Of a DNA stretch of 64,000 nt, positions 8,907 to 16,610 are shown one piece after another; position 1 is the first letter of the stretch; each line of letters starts with the position of its first letter. The stretch is from DATDFB01 sp035276475. GTDB lineage: Bacteria; Acidobacteriota; Thermoanaerobaculia; Gp7-AA8. A program made the translations under genes and the position numbers. Under the pieces are notes generated by a model. It saw only the letters and a program-made list of their open reading frames with translations. It was not told the origin of the DNA and did not search any database. The stretch covers positions 46,443-110,442 of the forward strand of contig DATELQ010000016.1 in the NCBI GenBank assembly GCA_035276475.1. Reading direction: 5' to 3'.

Positions 8907-9000
8907 CTCAAGACCGTGGCTGGGAGGCAGGGAGTCGAACCCCGATATGCTGGTCCAGAGCCAGCTGTCCTACCATTGAACGACCTCCCAGCAAGAGTTG
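8907..9000. repeat. Right 94-bp direct repeat containing tRNA-Gln
   Basis: Matches 4656-4749 at 93 of 94 positions. See the left copy. Confidence 0.95.
8917..8990 (-). tRNA. tRNA-Gln (anticodon CUG), right copy
   Basis: Same cloverleaf as the left copy but with a fully paired anticodon stem (GCTGG/CCAGC), so this copy is the structurally better one. The anticodon loop is CTCTGGA and the CCA end is encoded. It is transcribed away from the zinc-ribbon gene to its right. Confidence 0.96.
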
Positions 9001-9080
9001 CGGCCGGCGTGGCGGGCGGGAAATGCTACACGCGGCTAACCTCTCCGTCAAACCTCGAATTCCGTGCGACAATCCTCTCG

Positions 9081-9413
9081 ATGCTGCCCGAGGTTTTCGA
9101 GTGTCCGGCCTGTGAGCGACAGTTCGTTTTCGAGCTCGTCGACTCCTCCGAGGACCGCTCCATTCACTGCCCCCAATGCAAGCGCTACCTCGGCGAGAAG
9201 GACGTCAGCTTCATCCTCGTCAGCGAGATCGAGGAGCTCACCGAGCGCCTCCGCTTCGAGCGCGACCGCCTCGAGAAAGACGAAGCCGTCTACTCCATGA
9301 CCGACTGCGGCGACGCCGAGCTTCGCCTCTACGGCAGCGAAGTCCACAAGGTCGTGGCCATCCTCCGCAAGACCCTCGCCGAGCTCGAGGCGCTCAAGAT
9401 CTCCTACCGTTGA
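9081..9413 (+). CDS. Small zinc-ribbon protein with C-terminal helix
   Basis: A 110-residue protein with two CPxC knuckles (FECPACERQF and HCPQCKRYL), then a long charged helix (EIEELTERLRFERDRLEKDEA) that could form a coiled coil. The start is the ATG at 9081 (MLPEVFECP). Longer frames upstream run through the tRNA and are artefacts. The stop overlaps the TTG start of the CoA-transferase gene, so the two are probably co-translated. Function unknown; a structural zinc domain or protein-interaction role is likely. Confidence 0.8.
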   Translation: MLPEVFECPACERQFVFELVDSSEDRSIHCPQCKRYLGEKDVSFILVSEIEELTERLRFERDRLEKDEAVYSMTDCGDAELRLYGSEVHKVVAILRKTLAELEALKISYR

Positions 9414-10546
9414 AACCGCTGCACGGCATCGTCGTCGCCGACTTCTCCCGCGTCCTGGCCGGCCCGCTCTGCACCCAACTCCTCGCCGATGCCGGCGCGC
9501 GCGTCATCAAAATCGAATCGCCCGAGGGCGACGAGACGCGCCGATGGGGACCGCCGTTCGTGCGCGGCGTCAGCGCGTACTTTTTGTCGATCAACCGGAA
9601 CAAAGAATCGATCGTCGTCGACTTGAAATCGCGCGACGGATCGCACGTCGCGAAGCAGCTCGTCGACCGAGCCGACGTCGTCGTCGACAACTTCCTTCCC
9701 GCGCAGCGCGCCAAGCTCCTGCCGCGCAACCCGCGCGCCGTGCACTGCAGCATCGCGGGCTTCGACAGCGACAGCGCCGAGGGGGCGACGCCGGGGTACG
9801 ACCTCCTGGCGCAGGCGGGGTCGGGGATGATGTCGATCACCGGCGATGAGCCGACCAAGGTCGGCGTTGCCGTCGTTGACGTCCTCACCGCGCACTACGC
9901 CTACGGCGCCATCTGCGCGGCCCTCGTGGCGCGCGAGCGCACCGGCGAGGGCTCCGCCATCGAGGTCTCCCTCTTCGGCGCCGCCGTCGCGTCGCTCATC
10001 AACGTCGCCCAGAGCGCGCTCCTCACGGGCGAGGAGGCCAAGAGCTACGGCAACGCGCACGCGTCGATCGTGCCGTACCAGCTCTTCCACGGCAGCGACC
10101 GCGCCTTCGCCATCGGTGCCGGCACCGACCGCCACTTCGCGCAGCTTTGCGATCGGGTCATCGGCACGCCCGAGCTGAAGGACGATCCCCGCTTCGCCAC
10201 GAACGCCGCGCGCGTCGCGAACCGCGAGGCGCTGATCGAATCGTTGGAGCAAACGTTCGCGGCCGAGGCCGCAGACGTGTGGGTGGAGCGCTGCAAAGCC
10301 GCGGCGATCCCGGCGTCGCTCGTGCGCGGCGTACGCGAAGCGCTGCGGAGCGCCGAGGGGCAAGCGCTGATCGAGACGATCGACCATCCCGACGTCGGCC
10401 GCTACGAGGCCGTGCGCAACCCGATTCGCATCGACGGACAGCGCCACCAGACGACTACGCCGCCCCCGCGCCTCGGGCAGCACACCGAGGAAATCCTCCG
10501 CGAGCTATCGGAGCGAGATGATCAGCAGCACGACGCAGCAGAGTAG
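9410..10546 (+). CDS. CaiB/BaiF family (family III) CoA-transferase
   Basis: A 378-residue protein typical of family III CoA transferases: N-terminal LHGIVVADFSRVLAGP, then GARVIKIE and GDETRRWGPP, with the candidate catalytic Asp in GYDLLAQAGSG. The C-terminal part has FATNAARVANREALI and ends with the usual LGQHTEEILRELS. The start is a TTG at 9410 overlapping the stop of the zinc-ribbon gene (TTGA), because homology begins immediately there and no ATG or GTG fits. These enzymes move CoA between carboxylic acids (carnitine, succinate, 2-methylacyl groups). The specific substrate cannot be told from sequence. Confidence 0.9.
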   Translation: MKPLHGIVVADFSRVLAGPLCTQLLADAGARVIKIESPEGDETRRWGPPFVRGVSAYFLSINRNKESIVVDLKSRDGSHVAKQLVDRADVVVDNFLPAQRAKLLPRNPRAVHCSIAGFDSDSAEGATPGYDLLAQAGSGMMSITGDEPTKVGVAVVDVLTAHYAYGAICAALVARERTGEGSAIEVSLFGAAVASLINVAQSALLTGEEAKSYGNAHASIVPYQLFHGSDRAFAIGAGTDRHFAQLCDRVIGTPELKDDPRFATNAARVANREALIESLEQTFAAEAADVWVERCKAAAIPASLVRGVREALRSAEGQALIETIDHPDVGRYEAVRNPIRIDGQRHQTTTPPPRLGQHTEEILRELSERDDQQHDAAE

Positions 10547-10720
10547 GACGAAGGCGATCACGCCGCCGACGAGGATCGTGCCGCGAAAATCCTTGTCCTG
10601 CGGCGTCTTCGCGGAGAAGGCGCGAAAGGCGATGACGAGCGCCCCCGCGGCGATCACGCCGATCGCGCCGCCGATGATCAGCACCCGGATGATGACGCGC
10701 TGAAACTCGGCATCTCCCAC
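10505..10720 (-). CDS. Small two-helix membrane protein
   Basis: A 71-residue protein with two clear membrane helices (VLIIGGAIGVIAAGALVIAF and ILVGGVIAFVLLCCVVLLII) joined by a short charged loop containing KTPQDKDF. It starts with GTG at 10720, directly abutting the divergent HAD start at 10721. Its last 42 bases overlap the 3' end of the convergent CoA-transferase gene. No known family was recognised. The hydrophobic pattern supports a real gene, but the tight double overlap lowers certainty. Confidence 0.65.
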   Translation of the reverse strand: MGDAEFQRVIIRVLIIGGAIGVIAAGALVIAFRAFSAKTPQDKDFRGTILVGGVIAFVLLCCVVLLIISLR

Positions 10721-11389
10721 ATGGCCAGCCTAACATTCGACGCGGCGATCTTCGACTTCGACGAGACCATGATCGAGCTCGAAGCGCAGCATGCCGCCGC
10801 CAGCGACGCTCTTTGCCGCGAGATGGGGAGCGACTTCTACGCACTCCCCGAGTCGTTCCGCCTCTCCTCGGGCCGGCGCATCCTCGACGAAGTGCGCGAG
10901 CTCCGCGAGCGCTTCGGCTGGACGCGTCCCGTCGACGAGCTCATGACCATCCGCCAGGGCCACTTCCGCGCCGCCTGCCGCGCCGCCGACCTGCAACTGC
11001 TCCCCTGCGTCGAAGACGTCGTGCGCGCGTTGCGTGCGGCCGGCCTCCGCCTCGCCATCGCCTCCTCCGCCGTCGGCGACGAGATCGACGAGATCCTCCG
11101 CCGCCTCGGCATCCGCGACGCGTTCGCGCTCATCGTCGACGGCGTCGAGGTCACGCGCGCGAAGCCCGACCCCGAGCCCTACCTCGTCGCCGCGCGGAAG
11201 CTCGGCGTCGCGCCGGAGCGCTGCATCGTCTTCGAGGACTCGCACGTCGGCGTCGTCGCCGCGAAGCGCGCCGGAGCCTACTGCATCGCCGTGCGCAACC
11301 CGCGCGCGCACTTTGCGCAGGATCTGTCGATGGCGGACGTGATCTTGAATTCGATGTGCGAGCTTACGTTAGAGCACTTCGCGCGCTGA
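10721..11389 (+). CDS. HAD-superfamily phosphatase, beta-phosphoglucomutase-like
   Basis: A 222-residue HAD hydrolase: motif I FDFDETM (nucleophile Asp), a helical cap at about 15-85, motif II IASSAV, the motif III Lys in VTRAKPDPEPYL, and motif IV VFEDSHVGVVAAKRAG. The cap type and length match the beta-phosphoglucomutase/gph-like subfamily, so it should dephosphorylate or isomerise small sugar phosphates. The 3' end overlaps the convergent PilZ gene by 26 bp. Confidence 0.9.
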   Translation: MASLTFDAAIFDFDETMIELEAQHAAASDALCREMGSDFYALPESFRLSSGRRILDEVRELRERFGWTRPVDELMTIRQGHFRAACRAADLQLLPCVEDVVRALRAAGLRLAIASSAVGDEIDEILRRLGIRDAFALIVDGVEVTRAKPDPEPYLVAARKLGVAPERCIVFEDSHVGVVAAKRAGAYCIAVRNPRAHFAQDLSMADVILNSMCELTLEHFAR

Positions 11390-12008
11390 GCTCCGCCAGC
11401 AACCGGATCAGCCGTCGCCCCTCCGCGTCCGCCGTCTCGTACGACTCGCAGAGCGACAGCAGCTCCTCCTCATCCTCGTACGCGGCGACGGTGAAGCCGT
11501 CCACGGGCTGCGCCGGCGACGTCGCCAGCGCGCGGCGCCACGCGCCGTCAACGAGGCGAAACGTGACCCAGCCGCGCGAGCGGGCCCGGCGCGCGCCGCC
11601 GAGCTGCGAGAGTGACAGCGTCTCGGGAGTCTCACCCACGCCGCTGGCGTTGGCGCGCTGCGCGGCGAGCACGCGGCCGACGAACGTGGCCATCATGTCG
11701 TTGAGGCGCTCGTCGGCTTCGCCGATCGCTTCGACGAACTGCACGCCGCTGTGCGACACGATGCTCATGTTGTCGCCGCCGGCGCGCACGACCGTGCTGC
11801 GGCGCACTTCGCAGAGGAACTCGACGTCGGCGCCGCGCCAGCGGAACAGCAGCTTGAAGCGCGCGCCGGGCGGCAGCGCGCCGTAGTGCTCGATGTAGGC
11901 GCCGCCGACGCCGACGTCGAGAATGAGCGCGTTCTGGCCGTCCATCAGCCCCAGGATCGGCTTGGCGAGGTGGAGCCGCTGGAACTCGCGGCGATCATTC
12001 GCAACCAT
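11364..12008 (-). CDS. PilZ-domain c-di-GMP-binding protein
   Basis: A 214-residue protein starting RREFQRLHL (the RxxxR c-di-GMP-binding element) followed by DVGVGGAYIE (the [D/N]xSxxG-like motif with Val for Ser), then the beta-barrel FLCEVRRSTVVR. The C-terminal 90 residues, ending EGRRLIRLLAELSARSAL, form a second conserved region. The same region occurs in the paralogue at 13959-14618, so the two genes arose by duplication. They flank the histidine kinase gene on the opposite strand. A c-di-GMP-responsive effector role is inferred. Confidence 0.85.
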   Translation of the reverse strand: MVANDRREFQRLHLAKPILGLMDGQNALILDVGVGGAYIEHYGALPPGARFKLLFRWRGADVEFLCEVRRSTVVRAGGDNMSIVSHSGVQFVEAIGEADERLNDMMATFVGRVLAAQRANASGVGETPETLSLSQLGGARRARSRGWVTFRLVDGAWRRALATSPAQPVDGFTVAAYEDEEELLSLCESYETADAEGRRLIRLLAELSARSALT

Positions 12009-12073
12009 TCCGGCAGTATGTCAGATTGGGAGCACGGCAAGCATATTGCTCGGATCGGTGTTGAGGTCTAATC

Positions 12074-14023
12074 ATGGCGACCACGCCGCAGCACGAGCGA
12101 CGCAGCATTTGGCGCGTCGGGCCGGAAAGCACGTGGACGACCATGCTCCCGGTCGTCTTCGTCATCATCTCGCTGATCTCGCTCGTCATCCTGCCGATCG
12201 TCGTGTCCCAGCACACCGCGCGCATGCGCGACGAGATCACCGGCCTGGCCGAGCCCGCGCGCCACACCGCCAACGACGTGCAGATGGCCATCGCCTCGGA
12301 GCTCGACACGATCATCGCCTTTCAGGTCACGGAGCAGCCACACTTCCGCGACGCCTTCGTGAAGCTCATCGCCCAGGAGGCAGCCGGTTACCAAAGCCTC
12401 GGAAAGCTCGCGCCGAAGCTCAATCCGGAAGTCAACCACGACCTCGAAAAGCTGATCGCGCAGAGCAACCTGTGGCACAAACGCGTGCAGGACGGCGAGC
12501 TGCTGCAGCGCCGCCTTCCCGCCGACGTTCTGAACACGCGCCTCTTCGAACGGCAGCCGCAATATGAGAAGACCCTCGCCGCCGCCAACGACTTGGAGCT
12601 GGCGGTGCAGGACGCCGTCGACGACCGTCTGAAATCGATCCGCGACCTGGAGCGCTGGAACATCTTCCTGACCATCGCCCTGACGCTCTTGGCGCTGACG
12701 GCGGCGCTCCTCGTCGCACGCCTCGGCCGGCAAATGCGCCTCCTCGCCGCCGAGGCGATGGCGCGGCGCCGCGACGCCGAGCGCGAGGCCGCGGACGCGA
12801 AAATCTCCCGCGCCGACGCCCAGCGCGAAGAGCGCCGCGCCGCGTTCCTCGCCGCGGCGGGGCAGGAGCTGACCGCGTCGCTCGACTTCGCCGAGACGAT
12901 CTCCACGCTGGCCCGCCTTCACGTCCCGAACCTCGGCGAAGCGTGCGCGATCGACCTTCTCGAAGGCGACGGCGTGCTCCATCGCGCCGCGGTGCGGCAT
13001 CGCGACGAGGTGCGCGACGCCGAGCTCCGGCAGCACGCCGGCACGGTCATCGATCCGATGCCGGAGCCGGTGGCGCGCGTCATGGACGAGCGGACGGCGC
13101 AGATCCTCAGCGCCACATTCGAGCCGATCGCCACGGAGAGGCGCTCGCTGATGATCGTCCCGCTGGTCAGCCGCGGGCAGACCTTAGGCGTCGTCATCGT
13201 CGTCGCGCCAGCCGGCCGCGTCTTCGCGGGCGAGGACGTCGCGCTGGCCAGCGAGCTCGCCCGCCACGGGTCGCTGGCCATCGACAACGCCCGGCTCTAC
13301 CTCGACTCGCAGCAGGCCGTGCGGGCGCGCGAGGAAGTCCTCGCGATCGTCTCGCACGACCTCCGCAACCCGCTCAACGCCGTGATGCTGGCCGTGCAGT
13401 TGATGAAGGAAGAGACGAGCTCCGAGGAGCTGGAGACGATCGAGCTGTCGGCGCAGCGGATGCGGAGACTCATCGAGGATCTCCTCGACGTCACGCGGCT
13501 CGAAGGCGGGAAGCAGTTGCCGATCGAGCCGACGGCGCTCGAAGTGCGGCCGATCTTGGCTGAGATGTATGAGCTCTTCAAGACGCAGGCGTCGACGAGC
13601 TCGATCGCGCTGCGCTACGACGTCGACGACGACGTCCCGCCGGTCTACGCCGACCACCACCGCGTCGCGCAGGTGCTGTCGAACCTCATCGGCAACTCGA
13701 TGAAGTTCACGCCGTCGGACGGCCGCGTCGTCGTGCGCGCCAAGCGCAGCGGCGATGAGGTGCTGTTCACCGTCAGCGACACCGGCCCCGGCATCCCGCA
13801 CAAGAATCTGAAGGACATCTTCAACCCCTACTGGCAGGCCAAGCGCACCGCGCGCCTCGGCGCCGGCCTCGGGTTGCCGATCGCGAAGGGCATCGTCGAA
13901 GCGCACGGCGGCCGGATCTGGGCGGAGAGCGATCCGGGGCGCGGCACGACGTTCTACTTCACGCTTCCGGTGGCGCGCTCGGCGGTTGGCGCGGCGGAAT
14001 CTCCAGCGCATTCGACACGCTGA
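12074..14023 (+). CDS. Membrane sensor histidine kinase with GAF domain
   Basis: A 649-residue kinase. The first membrane helix is at about 24-45, then a periplasmic helical region of about 150 residues (CHASE3-like layout), and a second helix at about 195-215 (IFLTIALTLLALTAALLVARL). A charged coiled-coil linker, a GAF domain (about 270-415) and HisKA with His428 in IVSHDLRNPLN follow. The HATPase domain has N box SNLIGNSMKF, G1 DTGPGIP and G2 GAGLGLPIAKG. No receiver domain or response regulator is adjacent. The last 65 bp overlap the convergent PilZ gene. It may be an orphan kinase feeding a distant regulator. Confidence 0.93.
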   Translation: MATTPQHERRSIWRVGPESTWTTMLPVVFVIISLISLVILPIVVSQHTARMRDEITGLAEPARHTANDVQMAIASELDTIIAFQVTEQPHFRDAFVKLIAQEAAGYQSLGKLAPKLNPEVNHDLEKLIAQSNLWHKRVQDGELLQRRLPADVLNTRLFERQPQYEKTLAAANDLELAVQDAVDDRLKSIRDLERWNIFLTIALTLLALTAALLVARLGRQMRLLAAEAMARRRDAEREAADAKISRADAQREERRAAFLAAAGQELTASLDFAETISTLARLHVPNLGEACAIDLLEGDGVLHRAAVRHRDEVRDAELRQHAGTVIDPMPEPVARVMDERTAQILSATFEPIATERRSLMIVPLVSRGQTLGVVIVVAPAGRVFAGEDVALASELARHGSLAIDNARLYLDSQQAVRAREEVLAIVSHDLRNPLNAVMLAVQLMKEETSSEELETIELSAQRMRRLIEDLLDVTRLEGGKQLPIEPTALEVRPILAEMYELFKTQASTSSIALRYDVDDDVPPVYADHHRVAQVLSNLIGNSMKFTPSDGRVVVRAKRSGDEVLFTVSDTGPGIPHKNLKDIFNPYWQAKRTARLGAGLGLPIAKGIVEAHGGRIWAESDPGRGTTFYFTLPVARSAVGAAESPAHSTR

Positions 14024-14618
14024 GCTCCGCGAAGAGGCGGATCAGGCGGCGCCCTTCTTCGTCCGACGCGGCGAAGACGTCGCAAAGGCGCTGCATCTCG
14101 TCGCTGTCTTCGCTGCGGGCGACGGTGAAGCCGGACGCCGGCTGCTCCGGCAGAAAGACGCGGCGGCGATGCCACGCGCCGTCCTCGAAGCGATAGCAGA
14201 GGAACGCGGCGTCGCGGCCGCGCACGGTCTTGTCGCCGTCGATGGCGTCCGACGGCTGGACGCCGCTGTCGTCGTGGAGTTTGTCGAGCTCGCGCACGAC
14301 GAGCTCGGCGAGCATCTCGCGCAGGCGGTCGCCGGAGTCGCCGAGCGCCGCGAGGAAGCGCACGCCCGACTGCATCCCGCCGTGCGCGTCGCGGCCGGAG
14401 AAGGTGCGCACGACGCTGCACTGCATGGCGATCTCGTGCTCGTTCCAGGAGAAACGCAGGTCGGCGTGCTCGTCCTCGAGCGGCGCGCCGTGCAGGATGC
14501 GCGCGCCGAGGACGCCGACCTCCATGATCGAGACCGGCGTGGCGCCGAGCGTCGCCGGCAGCGGCGGATCGAGAAGGAGGCGCTGGAACTCGCGCCGCTC
14601 TTCGGTGTGCGGCAGCAT
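13959..14618 (-). CDS. PilZ-domain protein, paralogue of the 11364-12008 gene
   Basis: Starting at ATG 14618 (MLPHTEERREFQRLLL), it has the RxxxR element, a degenerate second motif (MEVGVLGARILHG), a beta-barrel (HEIAMQCSVVRTF), and the same C-terminal region as its paralogue, EGRRLIRLFAELSVSNAL. Further in-frame ATGs upstream lie in a palindromic spacer and are unlikely starts. It overlaps the kinase 3' end. The changed second motif could weaken c-di-GMP binding; this is inference. Confidence 0.82.
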   Translation of the reverse strand: MLPHTEERREFQRLLLDPPLPATLGATPVSIMEVGVLGARILHGAPLEDEHADLRFSWNEHEIAMQCSVVRTFSGRDAHGGMQSGVRFLAALGDSGDRLREMLAELVVRELDKLHDDSGVQPSDAIDGDKTVRGRDAAFLCYRFEDGAWHRRRVFLPEQPASGFTVARSEDSDEMQRLCDVFAASDEEGRRLIRLFAELSVSNALEIPPRQPPSAPPEA

Positions 14619-14628
14619 GGGGGAATTG

Positions 14629-14737
14629 TAAAGGGGACAGGGCACAGGGAACGGGTGACAGGTGGTTGCCTTGCTGACGCACGTGCACCGGCTAGAACAC
14701 CACCTGTGCCCCGTTCCCTGTGACCCGTCCCCTTTTA
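14629..14737. repeat. Long imperfect inverted repeat (about 38-bp arms)
   Basis: The left arm (14629-14666) and right arm (14699-14737) are near-complements: AAGGGGACAGGGCACAGGG against the reverse of CCCTGTGACCCGTCCCCTT. The right arm includes the stop codon of the lytic transglycosylase gene and the left arm precedes the PilZ start. It may act as a transcription terminator or processing hairpin between the two minus-strand genes. Confidence 0.8.
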
Positions 14738-15487
14738 CTGGACGCTCGCGCTCATCCGCGCCATCGCCCGGAACCGGTTCCGGATCTGCTGTCGGTACTC
14801 GTCCGTATGCCGCCCCACGCGCTGCACGTAGTCGCGCGTCTCGTCGAACGGCGGGATGCCGCCGAAGCGCTCGACGTTGCCCTCCCCGGCGTTATACGCG
14901 GCGATGGCGATGCGCTGGTCGCCGAAGCGGTCGAGGAGCTGGCGGAGGTACTTGGAGCCGGCGGCGATGTTCGCGGCCGGGTCGAACGGATTCTCGCAGC
15001 CGAGGAGGCGGCTCGTCTCCGGGATGATCTGCATCAGCCCTTGCGCCGACTTGTTCGAGACCAGGCGCGGACGGAAGTCCGATTCAGCGCGCACCACCGC
15101 GGCCACGAGCTCCGGCGCGAGATGGTTGCGCCGCGCCTCGCGGTAGATGATCGAGCCGTACGGCACCTCGTTGGTGAAGAACTCCTCCTTCATCTTCTCG
15201 ATCGACGGCGTCACGATCGCGCGCTTCGGGAAAAACGCGTCGGAGAGCGGTGAGGACGCGAAGAGAAGCCGCGCGCTGTCTTTCACGATGGCGTTGTTCA
15301 TCGCCTCGATCGGGAAGCCGAGGGCGAAGCAGGCGATCGGGACTCCGACGGCGATGGCCACGCTGCGGCGGCGGAGCTGCCTGCCAACGTAGCGCGCGGC
15401 GCGCACGGAGCGGCGCCAGAGCGTGCGCTCGTGGATCGCGTGGCGCTGGCAGTCGCAAATGATCCGAAATTGTTGCGTCCGATGCAT
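14735..15487 (-). CDS. Membrane-anchored lytic transglycosylase (SLT domain)
   Basis: A 250-residue protein. A basic N-terminus is followed by a membrane anchor (SVAIAVGVPIACFALGFPI, about 45-65). The goose-type/SLT catalytic domain at about 115-230 has catalytic Glu135 in AESDFRP, GLMQIIPET, AYNAGEGNV and a final Y-x-x-R-V segment. It cleaves the MurNAc-GlcNAc bond of peptidoglycan at the outer face of the inner membrane. The start is set at ATG 15487 (MHRTQQF); longer frames upstream run across the neighbouring membrane-protein gene. It belongs to the minus-strand run with signal peptidase and flotillin. Confidence 0.88.
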   Translation of the reverse strand: MHRTQQFRIICDCQRHAIHERTLWRRSVRAARYVGRQLRRRSVAIAVGVPIACFALGFPIEAMNNAIVKDSARLLFASSPLSDAFFPKRAIVTPSIEKMKEEFFTNEVPYGSIIYREARRNHLAPELVAAVVRAESDFRPRLVSNKSAQGLMQIIPETSRLLGCENPFDPAANIAAGSKYLRQLLDRFGDQRIAIAAYNAGEGNVERFGGIPPFDETRDYVQRVGRHTDEYRQQIRNRFRAMARMSASVQ

Positions 15488-15549
15488 CTCGGCATCGCCA
15501 GATCGCAAGACGCGGACCAGTCCGCCGAAGTCATTCACGTCGTTGCACT

Positions 15550-15921
15550 TCACAGCGTCGTTGCGCGAGATGCAAAAAGTGGCTGCGTCGGCGCCGAAAG
15601 CAGCACCCACAGCGTGTAAACACCCAGCAGCGTCCCGATCGGGAAACTGAACAAGTGCAGCACGCCCAGGATGATAGCGAGGATGCGCGCCCACGGCTCG
15701 TGGCGGAAGAGGCCCCACGCAGCGATGAGATTCGGCACGGCGATGAGGAAGAGGAGGCAGAGGATGAAGATCCCGACGCCGCCGGTGGCGAGCATCGCCG
15801 TCCGGTCGCCGGAGATCATCCCGCTGCCGAAGACGATCAAGGCGACGCCCGCGCCGACGAGGAGCAGGATCGCGCCGTAGACGACGAAGAGCCAAGCCAG
15901 GATGCGAACGTGTTGGGCCAT
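15550..15921 (-). CDS. Four-helix membrane protein of unknown function
   Basis: A 123-residue protein made almost entirely of four hydrophobic helices (ILAWLFVVYGAILLLVGAGV, MLATGGVGIFILCLLFLIAV, NLIAAWGLF, ILAIILGVLHLFSFPIGTLL). The start ATG 15921 is preceded by a strong AAGGAGGAG ribosome-binding site, which rules out the longer upstream frame. Proteins of this pattern are common in bacterial genomes but have no assigned role. Confidence 0.85.
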   Translation of the reverse strand: MAQHVRILAWLFVVYGAILLLVGAGVALIVFGSGMISGDRTAMLATGGVGIFILCLLFLIAVPNLIAAWGLFRHEPWARILAIILGVLHLFSFPIGTLLGVYTLWVLLSAPTQPLFASRATTL

Positions 15922-16016
15922 CGTCTCCTCCTTAAGGTTGAGCAACCAACGATCCTCAGGCGGCACTCGACCGGCGGCCTGGGGCAACTAACGCAGCCGG
16001 CCGTGCCGGCATGTGC

Positions 16017-16042
16017 GACGGCCCGGATCGCTCCGGGCCGTC
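16017..16042 (-). terminator. Hairpin terminator after the rhodanese gene
   Basis: A perfect 11-bp inverted repeat, GACGGCCCGGA / TCCGGGCCGTC, with loop TCGC. It begins 5 bp after the second stop (16047) of the rhodanese frame, not after the first UGA (16185). Its position supports the extended reading of that gene. There is no long T tract. Confidence 0.7.
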
Positions 16043-16046
16043 AACG

Positions 16047-16559
16047 TCACTTCGATTTGGGTGTCGATACTGTCGGCAGTTTGGCTTCCTGCCATCCGTG
16101 CCAGCCGCCGAGGAGGGCGGCGGCGTTCTTGATGTTGTGAGCATTCATTTGGAGCACCGCACCGGCGCTCGTGTGCTCGGCCGTTCAAGCACAGTAGGTG
16201 ATCAGGAACTTGCCCACAGGCAGGTCCCGCCACCGGTTCGGAAGCTCGCTCAGCGGAATGTTGATCGCGCCAGGGATGTGGCCGAGGTCGTACTGGTCCT
16301 TGCCGCGGACGTCGATCCAGACCGCCTTCCCCTCTTTCACCATCTTCTGCGCTTCTTCGCGCGTGATGCGGCGGGCGCTGTCGAGCGGCTGCTCGGGCTG
16401 GGCCTGGAGCTTCGGCTGCCCCTGTGCGGCCGGAATGATCTGCACCGGCGAGCCGCCCGGGTTGACGGCCGGCGCCGGCTGCGGCGTCGTCTGCTTGTAC
16501 TGCGCTTGCGCGCAAGCGGCCAAAGCCGTGATCGCAAGTGCTGCCACCATCGTTCGCAT
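16047..16559 (-). CDS. Exported rhodanese-like protein, candidate selenoprotein (UGA at codon 125)
   Basis: A 170-codon frame interrupted by one TGA (16185-16187). Residues 1-19 are a signal peptide and about 20-62 a Pro/Gln-rich linker. The rhodanese domain has ITREEAQKMV, VWIDVRGKDQYDLGHIPGAI and LITYCA, then UGA, then TAEHTSAGAVLQ and AAALLGGWHGW, ending KSK. Across the UGA the pattern is Y-C-x-U-x-x-E-x-x-S-A, where related rhodaneses have Y-C-x-C-x-x-E-x-x-S-A, so Sec would replace a conserved Cys. A SECIS-like hairpin follows the UGA, and a terminator hairpin follows the second stop. AAGGAGG lies upstream of the start. The alternative is a nonsense mutation or sequencing error truncating the domain right after its active-site Cys123. 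The gene sits downstream of signal peptidase I on the same strand. Confidence 0.72.
16152..16178 (-). promoter_or_regulatory. Candidate bacterial SECIS hairpin
   Basis: On the transcript, starting 7 nt after the UGA, GAGCAC pairs perfectly with GUGCUC. Further pairs (CG/CG, then C-G) inside reduce the apical loop to GCCG, beginning 19 nt after the UGA and with G first. Bacterial SECIS elements are known to lie just 3' of the UGA with a short loop that starts with G. No tool-based score was possible. Confidence 0.5.
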
Positions 16560-16610
16560 TGTGTTCGGAACCTCCTTGGATTTACTTCAGGGCAGAACGG
16601 TACGGTCTGC

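Larger units (their letters stand above)
4656..9000. mobile_element. Putative genomic island at tRNA-Gln carrying a NACHT gene
   Basis: The segment is delimited by 94-bp direct repeats that each contain a complete tRNA-Gln(CUG). Duplicated tRNA ends are the usual footprint of integrative elements. The cargo is a single large DUF4062-NACHT-HEAT gene, with more mixed codon use than the flanking GC-rich genes. No integrase, transposase or excisionase is visible, so the element is either decayed, moved in trans, or arose by duplication. The repeat is longer than the 3'-end fragment typical of tyrosine-integrase att sites. Confidence 0.6.

Noticed and set aside
8916..9080. Upstream extension of the zinc-ribbon gene
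   Set aside because: It runs through the right tRNA-Gln; the ATG at 9081 starts exactly before the zinc knuckle.
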